The notes: a model not told the origin generated them from the letters alone. Counted from the first letter of the stretch, positions 1 to 9,267 are shown. The stretch: 64,000 bases of DNA from Phycisphaerales bacterium (GCA_022360095.1 JAKSDK010001512.1:62001-126000), one strand, 5' to 3'. Translations and numbers: made by a program.

Positions 1-31
1 CCGCCGGTGAGTTTCTTATCAAAGGGTGACC

Positions 32-65
32 AAAGCCCCGGTCAGGCATACCTGACCGGGGCTTT
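32..65. terminator. Perfect 15-bp stem hairpin, probable terminator
   Basis: The arms at 32-46 and 51-65 are perfectly complementary around a CATA loop, and the outer base pairs are AAA/TTT, so the element can work in either direction. It lies about 100 bases beyond the stop of the DUF554 gene, which is on the minus strand, and at the edge of the window, so it may also end a gene to the left that is not visible. The T-run is short (TTT). Confidence 0.7.
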
Positions 66-88
66 CTGAGCCGCGTTGTTGAGTTCTT

Positions 89-158
89 GTAGGGCGGGTT
101 CCACCCGCCTCCGCTCACTATGTGTGCCCGGTATCACGGCAAGCGGAGCCCTGCCCTA
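89..158. repeat. REP-like inverted pair, copy 1
   Basis: Positions 89-109 (GTAGGGCGGGTTCCACCCGCC) are identical to 21259-21279. A degenerate inverted partner (core GCCCTGCCCTA) ends at 158. The distance between the two ends, about 70 bases, is close to that of the better preserved copy at 21259-21331. This resembles paired extragenic palindromes; the element lies between the terminator and the DUF554 stop. Confidence 0.5.
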
Positions 159-169
159 TTCAGATGGAG

Positions 170-976
170 CTATTGAGCCGTGATCAGCACACCGTGATGA
201 ATCTTCTCCACCAACCACACGGCGACCGGCGGCAGAAAGATGCCGGGCAGCAGGTTGGCGACCGGAATCTTCTTGATATCGAGAATCATCAGGGCCGTGG
301 CGATCAGCACGAGTCCGCCTACGACGTTCATAAGCTGCAACGAGACCTCCGGAAGGTCTGTCGCGACGTAGTGGGCGGTGAGCGACAGCCCACCTTGAAA
401 AAGGAGAACGGTCACAATGCTGAACACAACACCGAAGCCGAGCGAAGCCGCTAAGGCCATGGAACAGAAACCGTCTAGAAAGGACTTGATATAAAGCAGG
501 CTGGGGTCACCGCGCATCCCGTTGTTCAAGCAGCCCAAAAGCGTTAACGGTCCGACGCAAAAAATCACGCTGGCGGACAGAAAACCTTCGGCAAATCGGC
601 CGCTTCCCTCGACCTCGCCGTTTACTTGTCCGTCGCCGCCAAATCTCGAGTGGATCGATTTCCCCAGCCCCTCCAGTCGCTCGTGCAAACGCAGCGCCGT
701 TCCGACCAGCGCACCAACGATGAGCGAGCCGACCACAACCATGGCCACACGCGCCCCATAGGTAGGTATGCCCTGCCCGTACTCTCCGACGATGTCGCCC
801 ATCACGATCACTGCCGCGTTGACACCAAGCAGGATCGTAACCAAGCCGAGGCAATTGAGAATGATCTTCTGATAACGATCGGGTATTCGGGCGGCGAACA
901 GCACGCCGACGCTGCTACCGATGGCAACAGTCATGACGTTGACGATCGTGCCATTCAGAACGGACCATAGCCCCAT
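170..976 (-). CDS. DUF554 family integral membrane protein
   Basis: Predicted product of 268 aa, almost entirely hydrophobic, with about seven membrane segments. The N-terminus (MGLWSVLNGTIVNVMTVAIG) and the internal CVGPLTLLGCLNNG segment are typical of the DUF554 (YdfK/YqgA) family, which is conserved in bacteria but has no established function; transport has been suggested. I start at the ATG at 976 because homologues begin with the G-x-x-x-N membrane helix, whereas the longer frame to 1015 adds 13 polar residues. No neighbour suggests a role; it is divergent from mutM. Confidence 0.8.
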   Translation of the reverse strand: MGLWSVLNGTIVNVMTVAIGSSVGVLFAARIPDRYQKIILNCLGLVTILLGVNAAVIVMGDIVGEYGQGIPTYGARVAMVVVGSLIVGALVGTALRLHERLEGLGKSIHSRFGGDGQVNGEVEGSGRFAEGFLSASVIFCVGPLTLLGCLNNGMRGDPSLLYIKSFLDGFCSMALAASLGFGVVFSIVTVLLFQGGLSLTAHYVATDLPEVSLQLMNVVGGLVLIATALMILDIKKIPVANLLPGIFLPPVAVWLVEKIHHGVLITAQ

Positions 977-1081
977 GTCGGTCTCCGCTGTTTCAAGGAA
1001 CCCCCACCGTAGCAATGAGGTTGCAAACGGTCAAACGCGAGGCGATATGCATTCCCGTTTAATTCTTGCTACGATTCTGAC

Positions 1082-1900
1082 ATGCCAGAACTTCCGGAGG
1101 TCGAAACGATTGCCGTCGAATTGCGTCAAGCGCTGATCGGCGTCGTGATCAAAGACGTGGTGATCCGCCGTACCGATTTCATCCGGACGAAACCGCGGAA
1201 TCTTGCCGCCAGGCTCCGCGGCAAGAAAATCAAGACGATCGAACGTGAAGGCAAGCGCCTCCAAGTCAAACTTGCCGGCGATTTGGAATGCGTCATTCAC
1301 CTGGGCATGAGCGGCCGAGTCACGCTTGAGAATCCCGGATCACCGCTCCTGCCGCATACGCATGTACGGATACGATTTGCCCGATTCCGGAAGGAGCTGA
1401 GATTCCGCGATCCGCGCCGCTTCGGAGGGCTCTGGTTTTTTGACGGACGAAACGGCTCCGCTCGGCCGCTCTCCCGACTCGGTCCCGACGCTCTGAGCAT
1501 CCGCGTTCCCGTCCTTCGAGCGGCTTGCAAGCGCCGCCGTCAGATGAAAGCGCTCCTGCTCGATCAACAGGTCATCAGCGGCCTTGGAAATATTTACTGC
1601 GACGAGGCGCTTTTTGGTGCGAAAATACACCCGCTTTGCCTTGCTTCGGACCTCACCGAACCACAGGTGAGAAACTTGGCCTGCAACATCCGCAAGACCT
1701 TGCGCAATGCCATTGATTCCGGCGGCTCCACCCTTCGTGATTTTGTCAACACCGACGGGTCTGAAGGGGTCTTTCAGAAGATACATCGCGTCTACGGTCG
1801 GGAGGGTCAACCCTGTCCGCGATGTCAAACCCCGATTGAACGCATTCAATGTGCCGGCCGCTCGACGCACGTTTGCCCGTGCTGTCAACCTTGGGGCTAG
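1082..1900 (+). CDS. mutM: Formamidopyrimidine-DNA glycosylase (Fpg)
   Basis: Base-excision repair enzyme that removes 8-oxoguanine and formamidopyrimidines and nicks the abasic site. The 272-aa length is normal. After Met removal the protein begins PELPEVET, so Pro-1, the Schiff-base nucleophile, and Glu-2 are present; the EGKRLQV segment holds the conserved Lys. The C-terminus carries the single zinc finger, CPRC - 16 residues - CPCC, including the GRST Arg loop. The start ATG at 1082 has no clear Shine-Dalgarno, and a TACGAT -10-like box sits 6 nt upstream, so translation may be leaderless. The last bases overlap the stop of the convergent gene at 1897. Confidence 0.96.
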   Translation: MPELPEVETIAVELRQALIGVVIKDVVIRRTDFIRTKPRNLAARLRGKKIKTIEREGKRLQVKLAGDLECVIHLGMSGRVTLENPGSPLLPHTHVRIRFARFRKELRFRDPRRFGGLWFFDGRNGSARPLSRLGPDALSIRVPVLRAACKRRRQMKALLLDQQVISGLGNIYCDEALFGAKIHPLCLASDLTEPQVRNLACNIRKTLRNAIDSGGSTLRDFVNTDGSEGVFQKIHRVYGREGQPCPRCQTPIERIQCAGRSTHVCPCCQPWG

Positions 1901-3081
1901 CCGTTGGGCCCCCGAAGATCGTAAAGGCGACGGCTGACAATGATTTTGTCACCCGTCACGCGCTTTTTACGGAAGCCGAGCAAGTGAAAGATTTGAGGCA
2001 CCAGCCAACGGGCCACCTGCCGGTTGACAACAAAAGTGTTGGGCTGGTCTGGATGGCGGCGGACCCCTGGCAACCAGGGGACGAGTCTGTCTGCGCGGAG
2101 GTAACGCAGCAGCGACGAAACCCTCAACCAAAACGGCTTGATGTCCCGACCGATGAAGAAACCATCGTCGCCGAGACCCTGGTATAGCGGCAAGAGAATC
2201 CGCCCATCGCATTCGGCCAACACGTCGCCGTGTCGGTCCGTTGCAAGACGCTCCCGAGCGTGGATTTTCTGGAAGTTTCGAAAACCTTTTTGCATCACGA
2301 AGTCGTCGTGGGGTTTGACTTCATGGCGGTACCGGATTTCCAAGACCTGAGGCAGATGATCGACACTCGCAGTCAGCTTGTTCCGCGCCTCTTCCGCCTC
2401 CGAGACGCTGCCCGATTCCAGGTTGCCTGCGGCCATGAGCGCAATCCAGATCGCGGCTTCCTGATTCTCCACCGATGTTGTCTGGTGATGCTCGCCCGCT
2501 TCGAAGCCGAGCGTGACATGACCGAGGCCGTTGACGTATTCGAGCAACGTACCGTCAATCTGTTCCTCAAGCCCCAAAATGACGGGCACCGGAAACTCAA
2601 AGGCAAACCTGCGGTTTCGCAGCGTGTCACCCAGCAACACGAACGGCGCGCCGAAGGCGGAACTCGTATGGAGATCCATGAAGTAGACTTCGCCCCGAGA
2701 ACGGTCAAAAACCGCTTCCAAAGCGGCAAGAAGTTCACGCATTTCAACGTCCTCACCGTCTTCAAACGGCGAAGGCGCGGTCGTCTTGATCTGCCGGACG
2801 CGTTCCGGCGTCCAAATGCGATTCAGATCTTCATTGATATAGCGCAGGCTCCTGGAGAGCGCCGACAGATTGCCCGCGACGCCGACCAATTCTCCGCGAA
2901 ACGACGGGCGTTTGGATTGGAGGACACTGAAAACCTCTTTGAGCGCAACGACACCCGAGGCTTCGTTTCCGTGAATCCCCCCGACGCAGACGACGGTGGG
3001 ACCGTCGTCCCTCTTGAAACTGCCGACGATTCGCTGGAATTCGCGTGTGGACCCTTGTACTTCAACTGACAATACGGACAC
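1897..3081 (-). CDS. Succinylglutamate desuccinylase/aspartoacylase family hydrolase
   Basis: A 394-aa zinc hydrolase of the M14-like AstE/AspA family. Visible motifs are GGIHGNEASG near residue 35, where His and Glu bind zinc, ...RYINEDLNRIW with the conserved Asn/Asp-Arg, and MDLHTSS near residue 137 with the second zinc His. These enzymes cleave N-acyl amino acids; the substrate here cannot be read from sequence. The C-terminal third (~250-394) goes beyond the catalytic core and resembles the extra beta domain of the family. It starts only 5 bases after the stop of the GCS2-CBS gene, so the two are almost certainly co-transcribed and may act in sequence on a glutamyl or acyl-amide compound (inference). 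Confidence 0.85.
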   Translation of the reverse strand: MSVLSVEVQGSTREFQRIVGSFKRDDGPTVVCVGGIHGNEASGVVALKEVFSVLQSKRPSFRGELVGVAGNLSALSRSLRYINEDLNRIWTPERVRQIKTTAPSPFEDGEDVEMRELLAALEAVFDRSRGEVYFMDLHTSSAFGAPFVLLGDTLRNRRFAFEFPVPVILGLEEQIDGTLLEYVNGLGHVTLGFEAGEHHQTTSVENQEAAIWIALMAAGNLESGSVSEAEEARNKLTASVDHLPQVLEIRYRHEVKPHDDFVMQKGFRNFQKIHARERLATDRHGDVLAECDGRILLPLYQGLGDDGFFIGRDIKPFWLRVSSLLRYLRADRLVPWLPGVRRHPDQPNTFVVNRQVARWLVPQIFHLLGFRKKRVTGDKIIVSRRLYDLRGPNG

Positions 3082-3086
3082 GATTT

Positions 3087-5003
3087 CTAATCTTGCTTCA
3101 AATGCTTTTCTAACAATGCCGCGGCGATATTCAAAAAGTCATGTTCGGTGACGATGCCGACCAACACGCCCTCCTTGACAACAGGCAAACACGCCACGCC
3201 GTTTTCCCGCATGATTCGAATGGCGTCTACGGTTGTGGTTTCCGGCGTGACAGTGATGGGGTCAGGACGCATGATCTCGCTGACCGGCACCGCCCGACTG
3301 ATTCCACGCGGCAAGCTTCTCGCCATGAATCTTAACAAAGTTCGGTAGGAAACCAAACCAACCAATCTGTGCTGATTGTCCTCGACCGGAACGTGCCGAA
3401 TCCGCTCCCAGTCCATGAGATTGGCCACGAGATCGATCACCTCGTCCTGATTGACCGTGAAAAGATTCGTGGTCATGTATTGCTCAATCCGCAGGTAGTT
3501 ATTCTCCCAACCGCTTGTCTGGTTGAGACGCGCCAAGGGCCATTCATGGACGGGAGAGCCTTCGTGTTGAAGTCGGGCCATGGTGGCCGTCACCGAACCC
3601 AGCCTTTCAGCCTTGGTGCCCACGCCCTTCATCTCCGCCAACGATTGCAGGAACCATCGTGCCCCGGTCTGCTTGCCGGCCACACGACCCTCGATCACGC
3701 CGAGATAGCGGTCTATATCGTCGCGGTCGATCTCCAATTCCTGCAAACCTTCCCGAGCCAGGGAGAGCAGACGGCGGCAAATCAGACCCTGGGCTGGCGT
3801 AAGCTTTCCATCCAGCCAGGTGAACTGGGCCTGTAGACCATGCCGCGCGGCGGCGAAGAAATTCGACTTGGCCACGTCGAAATCCATGACCGTCGTGATA
3901 TCACCGTACTCATGACTGATCCCGCTCAGCAGCCCGAACCAGAACGCGGCATTGGCCACCTCGTCCAACGTCGTCGGCCCGGAGGGCAAATAGCGGTTCT
4001 CAATTCGAAGGTGCGCCTTCCCTTCGGTAATGCCGTAGCAGACACGGTTCCAACGATAAATCGTGCTGTTATGCGTTTGAAGAGCCTTCAGTTTCGGCGG
4101 TTCGCCTGCCTTGATGAGTTCGAAGGGATCCTTTTCTTTGTCCGCGATGAACAGAACACGAAATCGGGAAATGTCCTCTCGGTAAATCTCCAGCGCGGAT
4201 TCTCGAACCCAACTCGTGCCAAAGCTTACACGGGGACTCAAGTCGCGATGGGCGCTGGTGCCGTCTCGGGCGTCCACCGACTGATGAAAAACGGCGATCC
4301 GAGTTTCCTTCCACAAACGCTTGCCAAACAAGACCGGGGAATTGGCCGCCGCAGCCAGCACGGGAGCCGAGATCGCCTGGGCCGCATTGTAGAAATGGGC
4401 GAACTTTTCGGGGCTGACCTGAAAATGAACCTGAAAACTCGTGTTGCAGGCTTCAAGCAATACGGAATCCTGCTTGGCAGTCAGTTCGTCGACACCCTTG
4501 ATGTCAATCTGGTAGGGACCGCCGCGAAGTGCCATGAGCGTATCGTTCAGCGCATAATAACGTGGCAGGTCCGTGAGACTGCCGATCGCCAGATCGGTCG
4601 GTTCGAGCGTCGGCAAAATCCCTGTCAGGAGAATATCGAGATCGAATTGTCGCGCCACCTGCCGAAGTCGCTCAAGGTTTGCTCGAAGCGAGTCTTCCAT
4701 TTCCCTCAGGCATTTGGCTCCAAGCGTGAGCGGCGGCAGGTTGAATTCGAGATTGAACTGCGCCAGTTCAGTCGTGAAGTTCGGATCGTCCAGTCTTTCG
4801 AGAATTTCCAGATTCTTGAGCGCCGGCCGATAAGCGGCATCGATCAGAACGACTTCCTGCTCTGCGCCGATCCTTCTTCGCCCTGACTCGATCATGCCCT
4901 GCGCAAGCATGTCCTCCAGTGCCTGGACATCCGTCAGCAGCCGCTTCATGAATTCACGGCGTTCGCCTGCATCGATATCGTGTGTGACCTTTTGTTCACC
5001 CAT
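3087..5003 (-). CDS. Glutamate-cysteine ligase-like (GCS2) protein with C-terminal CBS pair
   Basis: A 638-aa soluble fusion. Residues ~15-450 match the GCS2 carboxylate-amine ligase fold: RRRIGAEQEVVLID holds the early metal-binding Glu, and FNLEFNLPP and the Arg-rich RIENRYLPSGP strand follow. Residues ~510-630 form two CBS motifs (YMTTNLFTVNQDEVIDLVA and IMRPDPITVTPETTTVDAI), a common adenosine-nucleotide sensing module. The family joins an amino acid to a gamma-carboxylate using ATP; true glutathione synthesis is not implied because the substrate-specific residues cannot be judged here. First gene of a two-gene operon with the downstream deacylase; a candidate promoter lies at 5037-5065. 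Confidence 0.85.
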   Translation of the reverse strand: MGEQKVTHDIDAGERREFMKRLLTDVQALEDMLAQGMIESGRRRIGAEQEVVLIDAAYRPALKNLEILERLDDPNFTTELAQFNLEFNLPPLTLGAKCLREMEDSLRANLERLRQVARQFDLDILLTGILPTLEPTDLAIGSLTDLPRYYALNDTLMALRGGPYQIDIKGVDELTAKQDSVLLEACNTSFQVHFQVSPEKFAHFYNAAQAISAPVLAAAANSPVLFGKRLWKETRIAVFHQSVDARDGTSAHRDLSPRVSFGTSWVRESALEIYREDISRFRVLFIADKEKDPFELIKAGEPPKLKALQTHNSTIYRWNRVCYGITEGKAHLRIENRYLPSGPTTLDEVANAAFWFGLLSGISHEYGDITTVMDFDVAKSNFFAAARHGLQAQFTWLDGKLTPAQGLICRRLLSLAREGLQELEIDRDDIDRYLGVIEGRVAGKQTGARWFLQSLAEMKGVGTKAERLGSVTATMARLQHEGSPVHEWPLARLNQTSGWENNYLRIEQYMTTNLFTVNQDEVIDLVANLMDWERIRHVPVEDNQHRLVGLVSYRTLLRFMARSLPRGISRAVPVSEIMRPDPITVTPETTTVDAIRIMRENGVACLPVVKEGVLVGIVTEHDFLNIAAALLEKHLKQD

Positions 5004-5036
5004 TGTAGAATCCGGGGGCGATAGGATTTATGATCC

Positions 5037-5065
5037 ATTCTACTCGTTTTATCGGCCCGACCCAA
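5037..5065 (-). promoter_or_regulatory. Candidate sigma70-type promoter of the GCS2-CBS/deacylase operon
   Basis: Read on the minus strand: TTGGGT (5065-5060), a 17-nt spacer and TAGAAT (5042-5037, five of six consensus bases), placing transcription start about 25-30 nt before the ATG at 5003. The -35 box is weak (TTG only). Confidence 0.35.
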
Positions 5066-5323
5066 GAGCAAATCAGGCTCGGCTCGCTTATGGGCATTCG
5101 CCGTTCGCCAGAAAAGTCCCATGAACAAGCGGCTTCCTGAGGATTATCGCCACCATTAAATGTCGTGCGCCGTCCACACATGCTACATGAAGCCTCGCTC
5201 CGAAGTAGTCGATAATATCCTCAATAATTGCGCGCCTTCGGGTTAGATTCGGATGAGGTCGGCTTCGGATGTCCGGCTACCCGGCAAAACGTTTGTGGGC
5301 ACGCGTACTTTTATGCGCAGGGG
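5066..5323. other. Remainder of divergent intergenic region
   Basis: Together with the promoter above this makes a 320-base gap between the divergent GCS2-CBS and diguanylate cyclase genes. I see no convincing small gene or RNA. A TTG at 5228 would extend the cyclase by 32 residues but is not preferred. Confidence 0.4.
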
Positions 5324-6730
5324 ATGCTCTTGCTGGCGCTGATTCAGCAATTTCGTCGTGGTTTGTTCGGGCTGCAATTCCGCACCACATTACTCTTGAC
5401 GTTCGTCGTTCTGGCGGCGACCGGTCTGACCGGCGCTACGTTTCTAAAAATCGCTTCGCGTCTGGCCGTCTCCCAAACGAAGCGTCACGCCACGGATCTG
5501 GCGAGAGCATTGGCGGCGGCCAGCGCCAACGCAGTGGAATCCAGAGATCGCGAACGTCTGTTGGCCGCGGCTGAGGGAAGCGTCTCCGAAAGCGAGGTCT
5601 GTTACGTCCTGTTCACCGACGTGACCGGTGAAATATTGGCCAACTATCAACAAGGCACCGGCAATATCACCCATCTCTTACTGGACGGTGCCCGCCGTGT
5701 CTCCGTCGAGCCAATCAATCAACCGCAATTGTTTCTAAGCGGCGACACCGGCTCACGAATCGACATCGTATTTCCCGTTCAAGCGACGTCGACGGCGATC
5801 GTCGGAGAAAAAGGGGCTCGACCGACCCTCGGCTATGTGCGCCTGGGCGTCGACCTGGAGGCCTCCAAAAAGCGGCTGACCACCATGGTCCGAAACGTCA
5901 TCGGCCTGGCACTTGGAATCACCCTGCTGATGGTCCCCATCGGCTACGAAGTCGTTCGCAACCTGGTCGGGCCATTGAATCGAATTGCCGAAGCGGCGCG
6001 TGCGTTTGCCCGTGGTGAAATGGATGCCCGGGTCAAGCTCAAGCGGCGCGACGAAATCGGTCAACTTGCACGGGCCTTCAACGGGATGGCCGACGAGCTT
6101 GCCGAGTCACACAGCAAGCTCGTGAAACTGAACACCGAGCTGGAGGACCGAGTGATGCAGCGGACGATGGCGCTGGAAGAAGCCAATCGTCGCTTCAAGG
6201 AGATGGCTGCGCGCGACTCTCTGACCGGTCTGTACAACCGGCGCCATTTTAATGACCTGCTTTCCCAATTGTTTGCCGAGTCCACGCGCTACCAAACTGA
6301 TTTGACATGCATGATGCTCGACTTGGACAACTTTAAACGGGTCAACGATTCGCTCGGTCACCAAACCGGTGATAAATTGCTGCAACTGACTGCAAACGTG
6401 ATTCAACGGTGCATTCGTGAATCCGACGTGGCGGTTCGCTACGGCGGCGACGAGTTCGTTGTCCTCTTGCCTCAAACATCCCCTGATGAGGCGCGTGCTT
6501 CGGCGGAACGTGTTCTCACGCTCTACCGCAAAGAATTGGGGGAAGAACTTCCTGAAGCCAACATCGCTTCGATGAGCATCGGTCTCGCCAGCCGGCAAGA
6601 AGGACGGCCCACCGAGGCCATGAACCTGGTGCAACTCGCTGATGAAGCACTCTATTTGGCCAAAGCCGGCGGCAAGAACCGAATCATGGTCGTGCGGCCG
6701 CCGATTGCAGACACGGAACCCACCGTTTAA
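5324..6730 (+). CDS. Membrane-anchored diguanylate cyclase (HAMP-GGDEF)
   Basis: A 468-aa inner-membrane sensor that should make cyclic di-GMP from two GTP. Order: a first membrane helix (~18-40, LLLTFVVLAATGLTG), a ~150-residue periplasmic sensor domain without recognised family, a second helix (VIGLALGITLLMVPIGYEVV), a HAMP linker, a short coiled coil (ESHSKLVKLNTELEDRV) and a C-terminal GGDEF domain. The active-site loop YGGDEF is intact at about residues 372-377, and an RESD I-site precedes it by five residues, so product inhibition is expected. I start at ATG 5324, which puts the membrane helix near the N-terminus; an AGGGG lies directly before it. Confidence 0.9.
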   Translation: MLLLALIQQFRRGLFGLQFRTTLLLTFVVLAATGLTGATFLKIASRLAVSQTKRHATDLARALAAASANAVESRDRERLLAAAEGSVSESEVCYVLFTDVTGEILANYQQGTGNITHLLLDGARRVSVEPINQPQLFLSGDTGSRIDIVFPVQATSTAIVGEKGARPTLGYVRLGVDLEASKKRLTTMVRNVIGLALGITLLMVPIGYEVVRNLVGPLNRIAEAARAFARGEMDARVKLKRRDEIGQLARAFNGMADELAESHSKLVKLNTELEDRVMQRTMALEEANRRFKEMAARDSLTGLYNRRHFNDLLSQLFAESTRYQTDLTCMMLDLDNFKRVNDSLGHQTGDKLLQLTANVIQRCIRESDVAVRYGGDEFVVLLPQTSPDEARASAERVLTLYRKELGEELPEANIASMSIGLASRQEGRPTEAMNLVQLADEALYLAKAGGKNRIMVVRPPIADTEPTV

Positions 6731-6749
6731 GAAAGCTCCGGTCAGGCGT

Positions 6750-7547
6750 TCAGCCCTTCCGCCAACGAATCGGATTCACTTGATAGTAATCAGCCAGTAA
6801 CTCGAACAATTCCGGATGGTTGATTTCGAGCTGTCGCGGCTGCTCGAAAAAATGCTCCGTCACGACGGCAAAGAACTCGGCCGGGTTCGTTGCGCCGTAG
6901 GGATCGATCAACGTCAGCATGCCACGATGGCTGGCATGGACGAATCGATCGAACTCCTTGAAAAAGACCCTTGCCCATCGATCATATTGCGCCTTGGACG
7001 CCGGGGGAGGCATTCCGTCGGCGCTGCTGTTCTGCATATCGATCACATGGGCGAATTCGTGATACACGACATTGTAACCGTCCACTGGCGAAGCAACGGA
7101 CCGTCTTACGCTGCTCCAAGCGAGCACGACCGGGCCGCGCAACCACGCCTCACCCGCACGGACCTGGGAAATCTGATAAGGCCTCCCGTCGGGGCCGATG
7201 GCTTCGACGGAATCGGCAAGGCTGTCCGGATACACGATGACCTCTCGCAGCTTTGGAAAAATGTCGAGACGCGGGAGGCCCAACAACAGAACGCAGGCGC
7301 CGGCCGCGATGGTCACTTTAATGTCGTCCGTCACCATCAAGCCGGCGCATCCGACGAACCGCTTCTCAGCAACGAAAATCTGAATGCATTCACGTAGTCG
7401 GCGCTTTTCATTTTCCGACAGTCTTTCATAGAAGTGCACGGTGCGGCGTACGATCTGGAGCCATGCGTCAGGAAACGGCTCGCTTAGAAGCTGCTCGCGC
7501 CGTCGAGCCTTGCTGCCGAAAAGCCAGTTGATGAGCTTCGCGATCAA
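6750..7547 (-). CDS. mtfA: MtfA-like zinc peptidase
   Basis: About 265 aa, the usual size of the MtfA family (Mlc titration factor A, a cytosolic zinc aminopeptidase in E. coli). The zinc site YHEFAHVID (HExxH, around residue 164) is intact, and the later NPAEFFAVVTEHFFEQP supplies the third ligand region. The family's known role is binding the glucose regulator Mlc; Mlc is not visible here, so the role is open. The frame is open to an ATG at 7625, but the extra 26 residues are encoded by a GGGTCC-type low-complexity repeat (7551-7587); I prefer the TTG at 7547 giving MIAKLINWLFGS. Confidence 0.85.
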   Translation of the reverse strand: MIAKLINWLFGSKARRREQLLSEPFPDAWLQIVRRTVHFYERLSENEKRRLRECIQIFVAEKRFVGCAGLMVTDDIKVTIAAGACVLLLGLPRLDIFPKLREVIVYPDSLADSVEAIGPDGRPYQISQVRAGEAWLRGPVVLAWSSVRRSVASPVDGYNVVYHEFAHVIDMQNSSADGMPPPASKAQYDRWARVFFKEFDRFVHASHRGMLTLIDPYGATNPAEFFAVVTEHFFEQPRQLEINHPELFELLADYYQVNPIRWRKG

Positions 7548-7550
7548 ATG

Positions 7551-7587
7551 AAGGGTCCAAGGGATCGAGGGGCCGAGGGTCCGAGAG
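7551..7587. repeat. Degenerate AAGGGTCC-type tandem repeat
   Basis: Successive units AAGGGTCCA, AGGGATCGA, GGGGCCGA and GGGTCCGA. The same motif family occurs at 34575-34605 and, inverted, at 34676-34704; a remnant is seen near 10412-10436. Here it abuts the 5' end of the MtfA gene and creates an artificial upstream reading-frame extension. Confidence 0.5.
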
Positions 7588-7640
7588 ACAGAAGGAAAAG
7601 AGGTTCGGTCATGTTCGACTCGCATGCATGTTCCAAAGAA

Positions 7641-9059
7641 TCAGTCCTCGACAAACCCGTCATGTGTCATCTTGACGATGCGCGGATCAAAGCGTGCGCG
7701 AGCGTGGACAAGGCCGGCTTGGGCAGCCATGACGGATTCGATGTCCTTGTACACGCCGGGGACTTCATCGAGGCCGGCGGAGATAAGCTTAACGCGGCGT
7801 TTTTTCAATTGCTGCTTTACCGGTGACCAACGGAACGTCTCCTTGCCCTTCTTGCGCGACATGACACGGCCGGCGCCGTGGGCGGCGGAGTCGTAACTCG
7901 TCGGATCGCCTTTGCCCTCGACAACAAAACCCGGCGTCCCCATCGATCCGGGGATGACACCGATCATGCCTTTGCCGGCAGGCGTCGCGCCTTTGCGGTG
8001 GACGATGACCTCACGGCCACCATGCGTCTCCTTCCAAGCAAAATTGTGATGGTTTTCCACCTGAAGCAACGGCTTCATCTTCAAGTCACGTAGAATGGTC
8101 TGATGGATGCAATGGTGGTTGGCCGAAGCGAAGGCCCCCATCAGTTCCATGGCCGCCCAGTATTCGGCGCCGTCACCGTCGAGCGGCAGCCATGCGAGAT
8201 GCTTGAACTGCTTTGGTATTCTCGGATGAAGCGACTGGGCAAGTTTGGAGTAATAGTCACACGTGCGCGCGCCGGGCCCGCGTGACCCGCTATGGCTGAG
8301 AACGGCGACATATTTCCCCGCGGGCAACCCCTGGAAATCTTCAAAGACCTCCAGCTCACCCACATCGACGAAATGGTTGCCGCCCCCGCTCGTGCCGAGC
8401 TGATCGTAGGCCTTGTCCTTCATCTGACGAGTGATCGGGCTGACATTCCAATCAAGGTCCATCGCCTCGTGCTGGCGACGGTGCCGCCCTTTGAACTTGG
8501 CACCGGCGCCGAAACGAGTGTTGTGCTCTATGACCTTGATAAACTCGTCCTCATTCCGATCAACGGGATCAGGTTTGTTTTCCTCGATCGGCAAGGGCAG
8601 CACTGAGAGCATCATGCGACATGCGATATCGACGCCGACCGCGTAGGGGATAACGGCGCCTTCCGTGGCCAGAACGCCTCCGATCGGGAGACCATATCCG
8701 AGGTGGGCATCCGGCATGAGCGCTCCACCGACGGAGATGGGCAGGCGCACGGCGTTGACCATCTGCTCGATGGCAGACTTGTCGATGTTTTCGCCTCCCC
8801 AAATGCCGAAGCATTCACGGGCATCCGGATCGGTCTTGAACTCGTAGTCCGGAGCCGTCGGTTCCAACAACTCCGCAGCCAGGTGGCCGAAAACGTCGTG
8901 GTCGAAGTATGCTCTTGGATCATCGATCAAATCCTGGATGGTGGCGCGGATCTCCCGAGCCTTCATGCCGGCGGTCTTGGCTTGCTTGCAGGCGTCCAGA
9001 GCAATGCCGATGAGAGGGCCCTGCCGGAATCCCAGTTTTAACAATTCACGCGCTTTCAT
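7641..9059 (-). CDS. rtcB: RtcB family RNA ligase
   Basis: A 472-aa protein of the 3'-phosphate RNA ligase family, which joins 2',3'-cyclic phosphate or 3'-phosphate ends to 5'-OH ends using GTP and Mn. Metal and nucleotide ligands are visible: GVDIACRMM (Asp144, Cys147), GTSGGGNHFVD (His229), LSHSGSRGPG (His256), VENHHNFAW (His337/338) and the guanylylated His in SAAHGAGRVMSR (His394). The first ~85 residues are an extension relative to E. coli RtcB. There is no archease or RtcA beside it. TACAAT lies 8 nt before the ATG, so a very short or absent leader is possible. Confidence 0.93.
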   Translation of the reverse strand: MKARELLKLGFRQGPLIGIALDACKQAKTAGMKAREIRATIQDLIDDPRAYFDHDVFGHLAAELLEPTAPDYEFKTDPDARECFGIWGGENIDKSAIEQMVNAVRLPISVGGALMPDAHLGYGLPIGGVLATEGAVIPYAVGVDIACRMMLSVLPLPIEENKPDPVDRNEDEFIKVIEHNTRFGAGAKFKGRHRRQHEAMDLDWNVSPITRQMKDKAYDQLGTSGGGNHFVDVGELEVFEDFQGLPAGKYVAVLSHSGSRGPGARTCDYYSKLAQSLHPRIPKQFKHLAWLPLDGDGAEYWAAMELMGAFASANHHCIHQTILRDLKMKPLLQVENHHNFAWKETHGGREVIVHRKGATPAGKGMIGVIPGSMGTPGFVVEGKGDPTSYDSAAHGAGRVMSRKKGKETFRWSPVKQQLKKRRVKLISAGLDEVPGVYKDIESVMAAQAGLVHARARFDPRIVKMTHDGFVED

Positions 9060-9267
9060 GGCGTTTTATTGTAGCCGAGCGTGCAGTGAATAGAAGCGGT
9101 GCATATTGAGCGGCGATGTTCGCCCGGCCTGATTGAGTTTCCGCAGGCACTTGCCATCCTGAACGGTGTGGATATGGTATTAAGTGAGACATACGGCCTG
9201 CGGTCGGCCGATATGCCTATTGACTGTTTGTTTGATTCGTCCTCGCCGATTTGGAGTTAGCGGCCTT

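Noticed and set aside
2230..4886. Long plus-strand frames opposite the deacylase and GCS2-CBS genes
   Set aside because: Both shadow genes with clear catalytic motifs.
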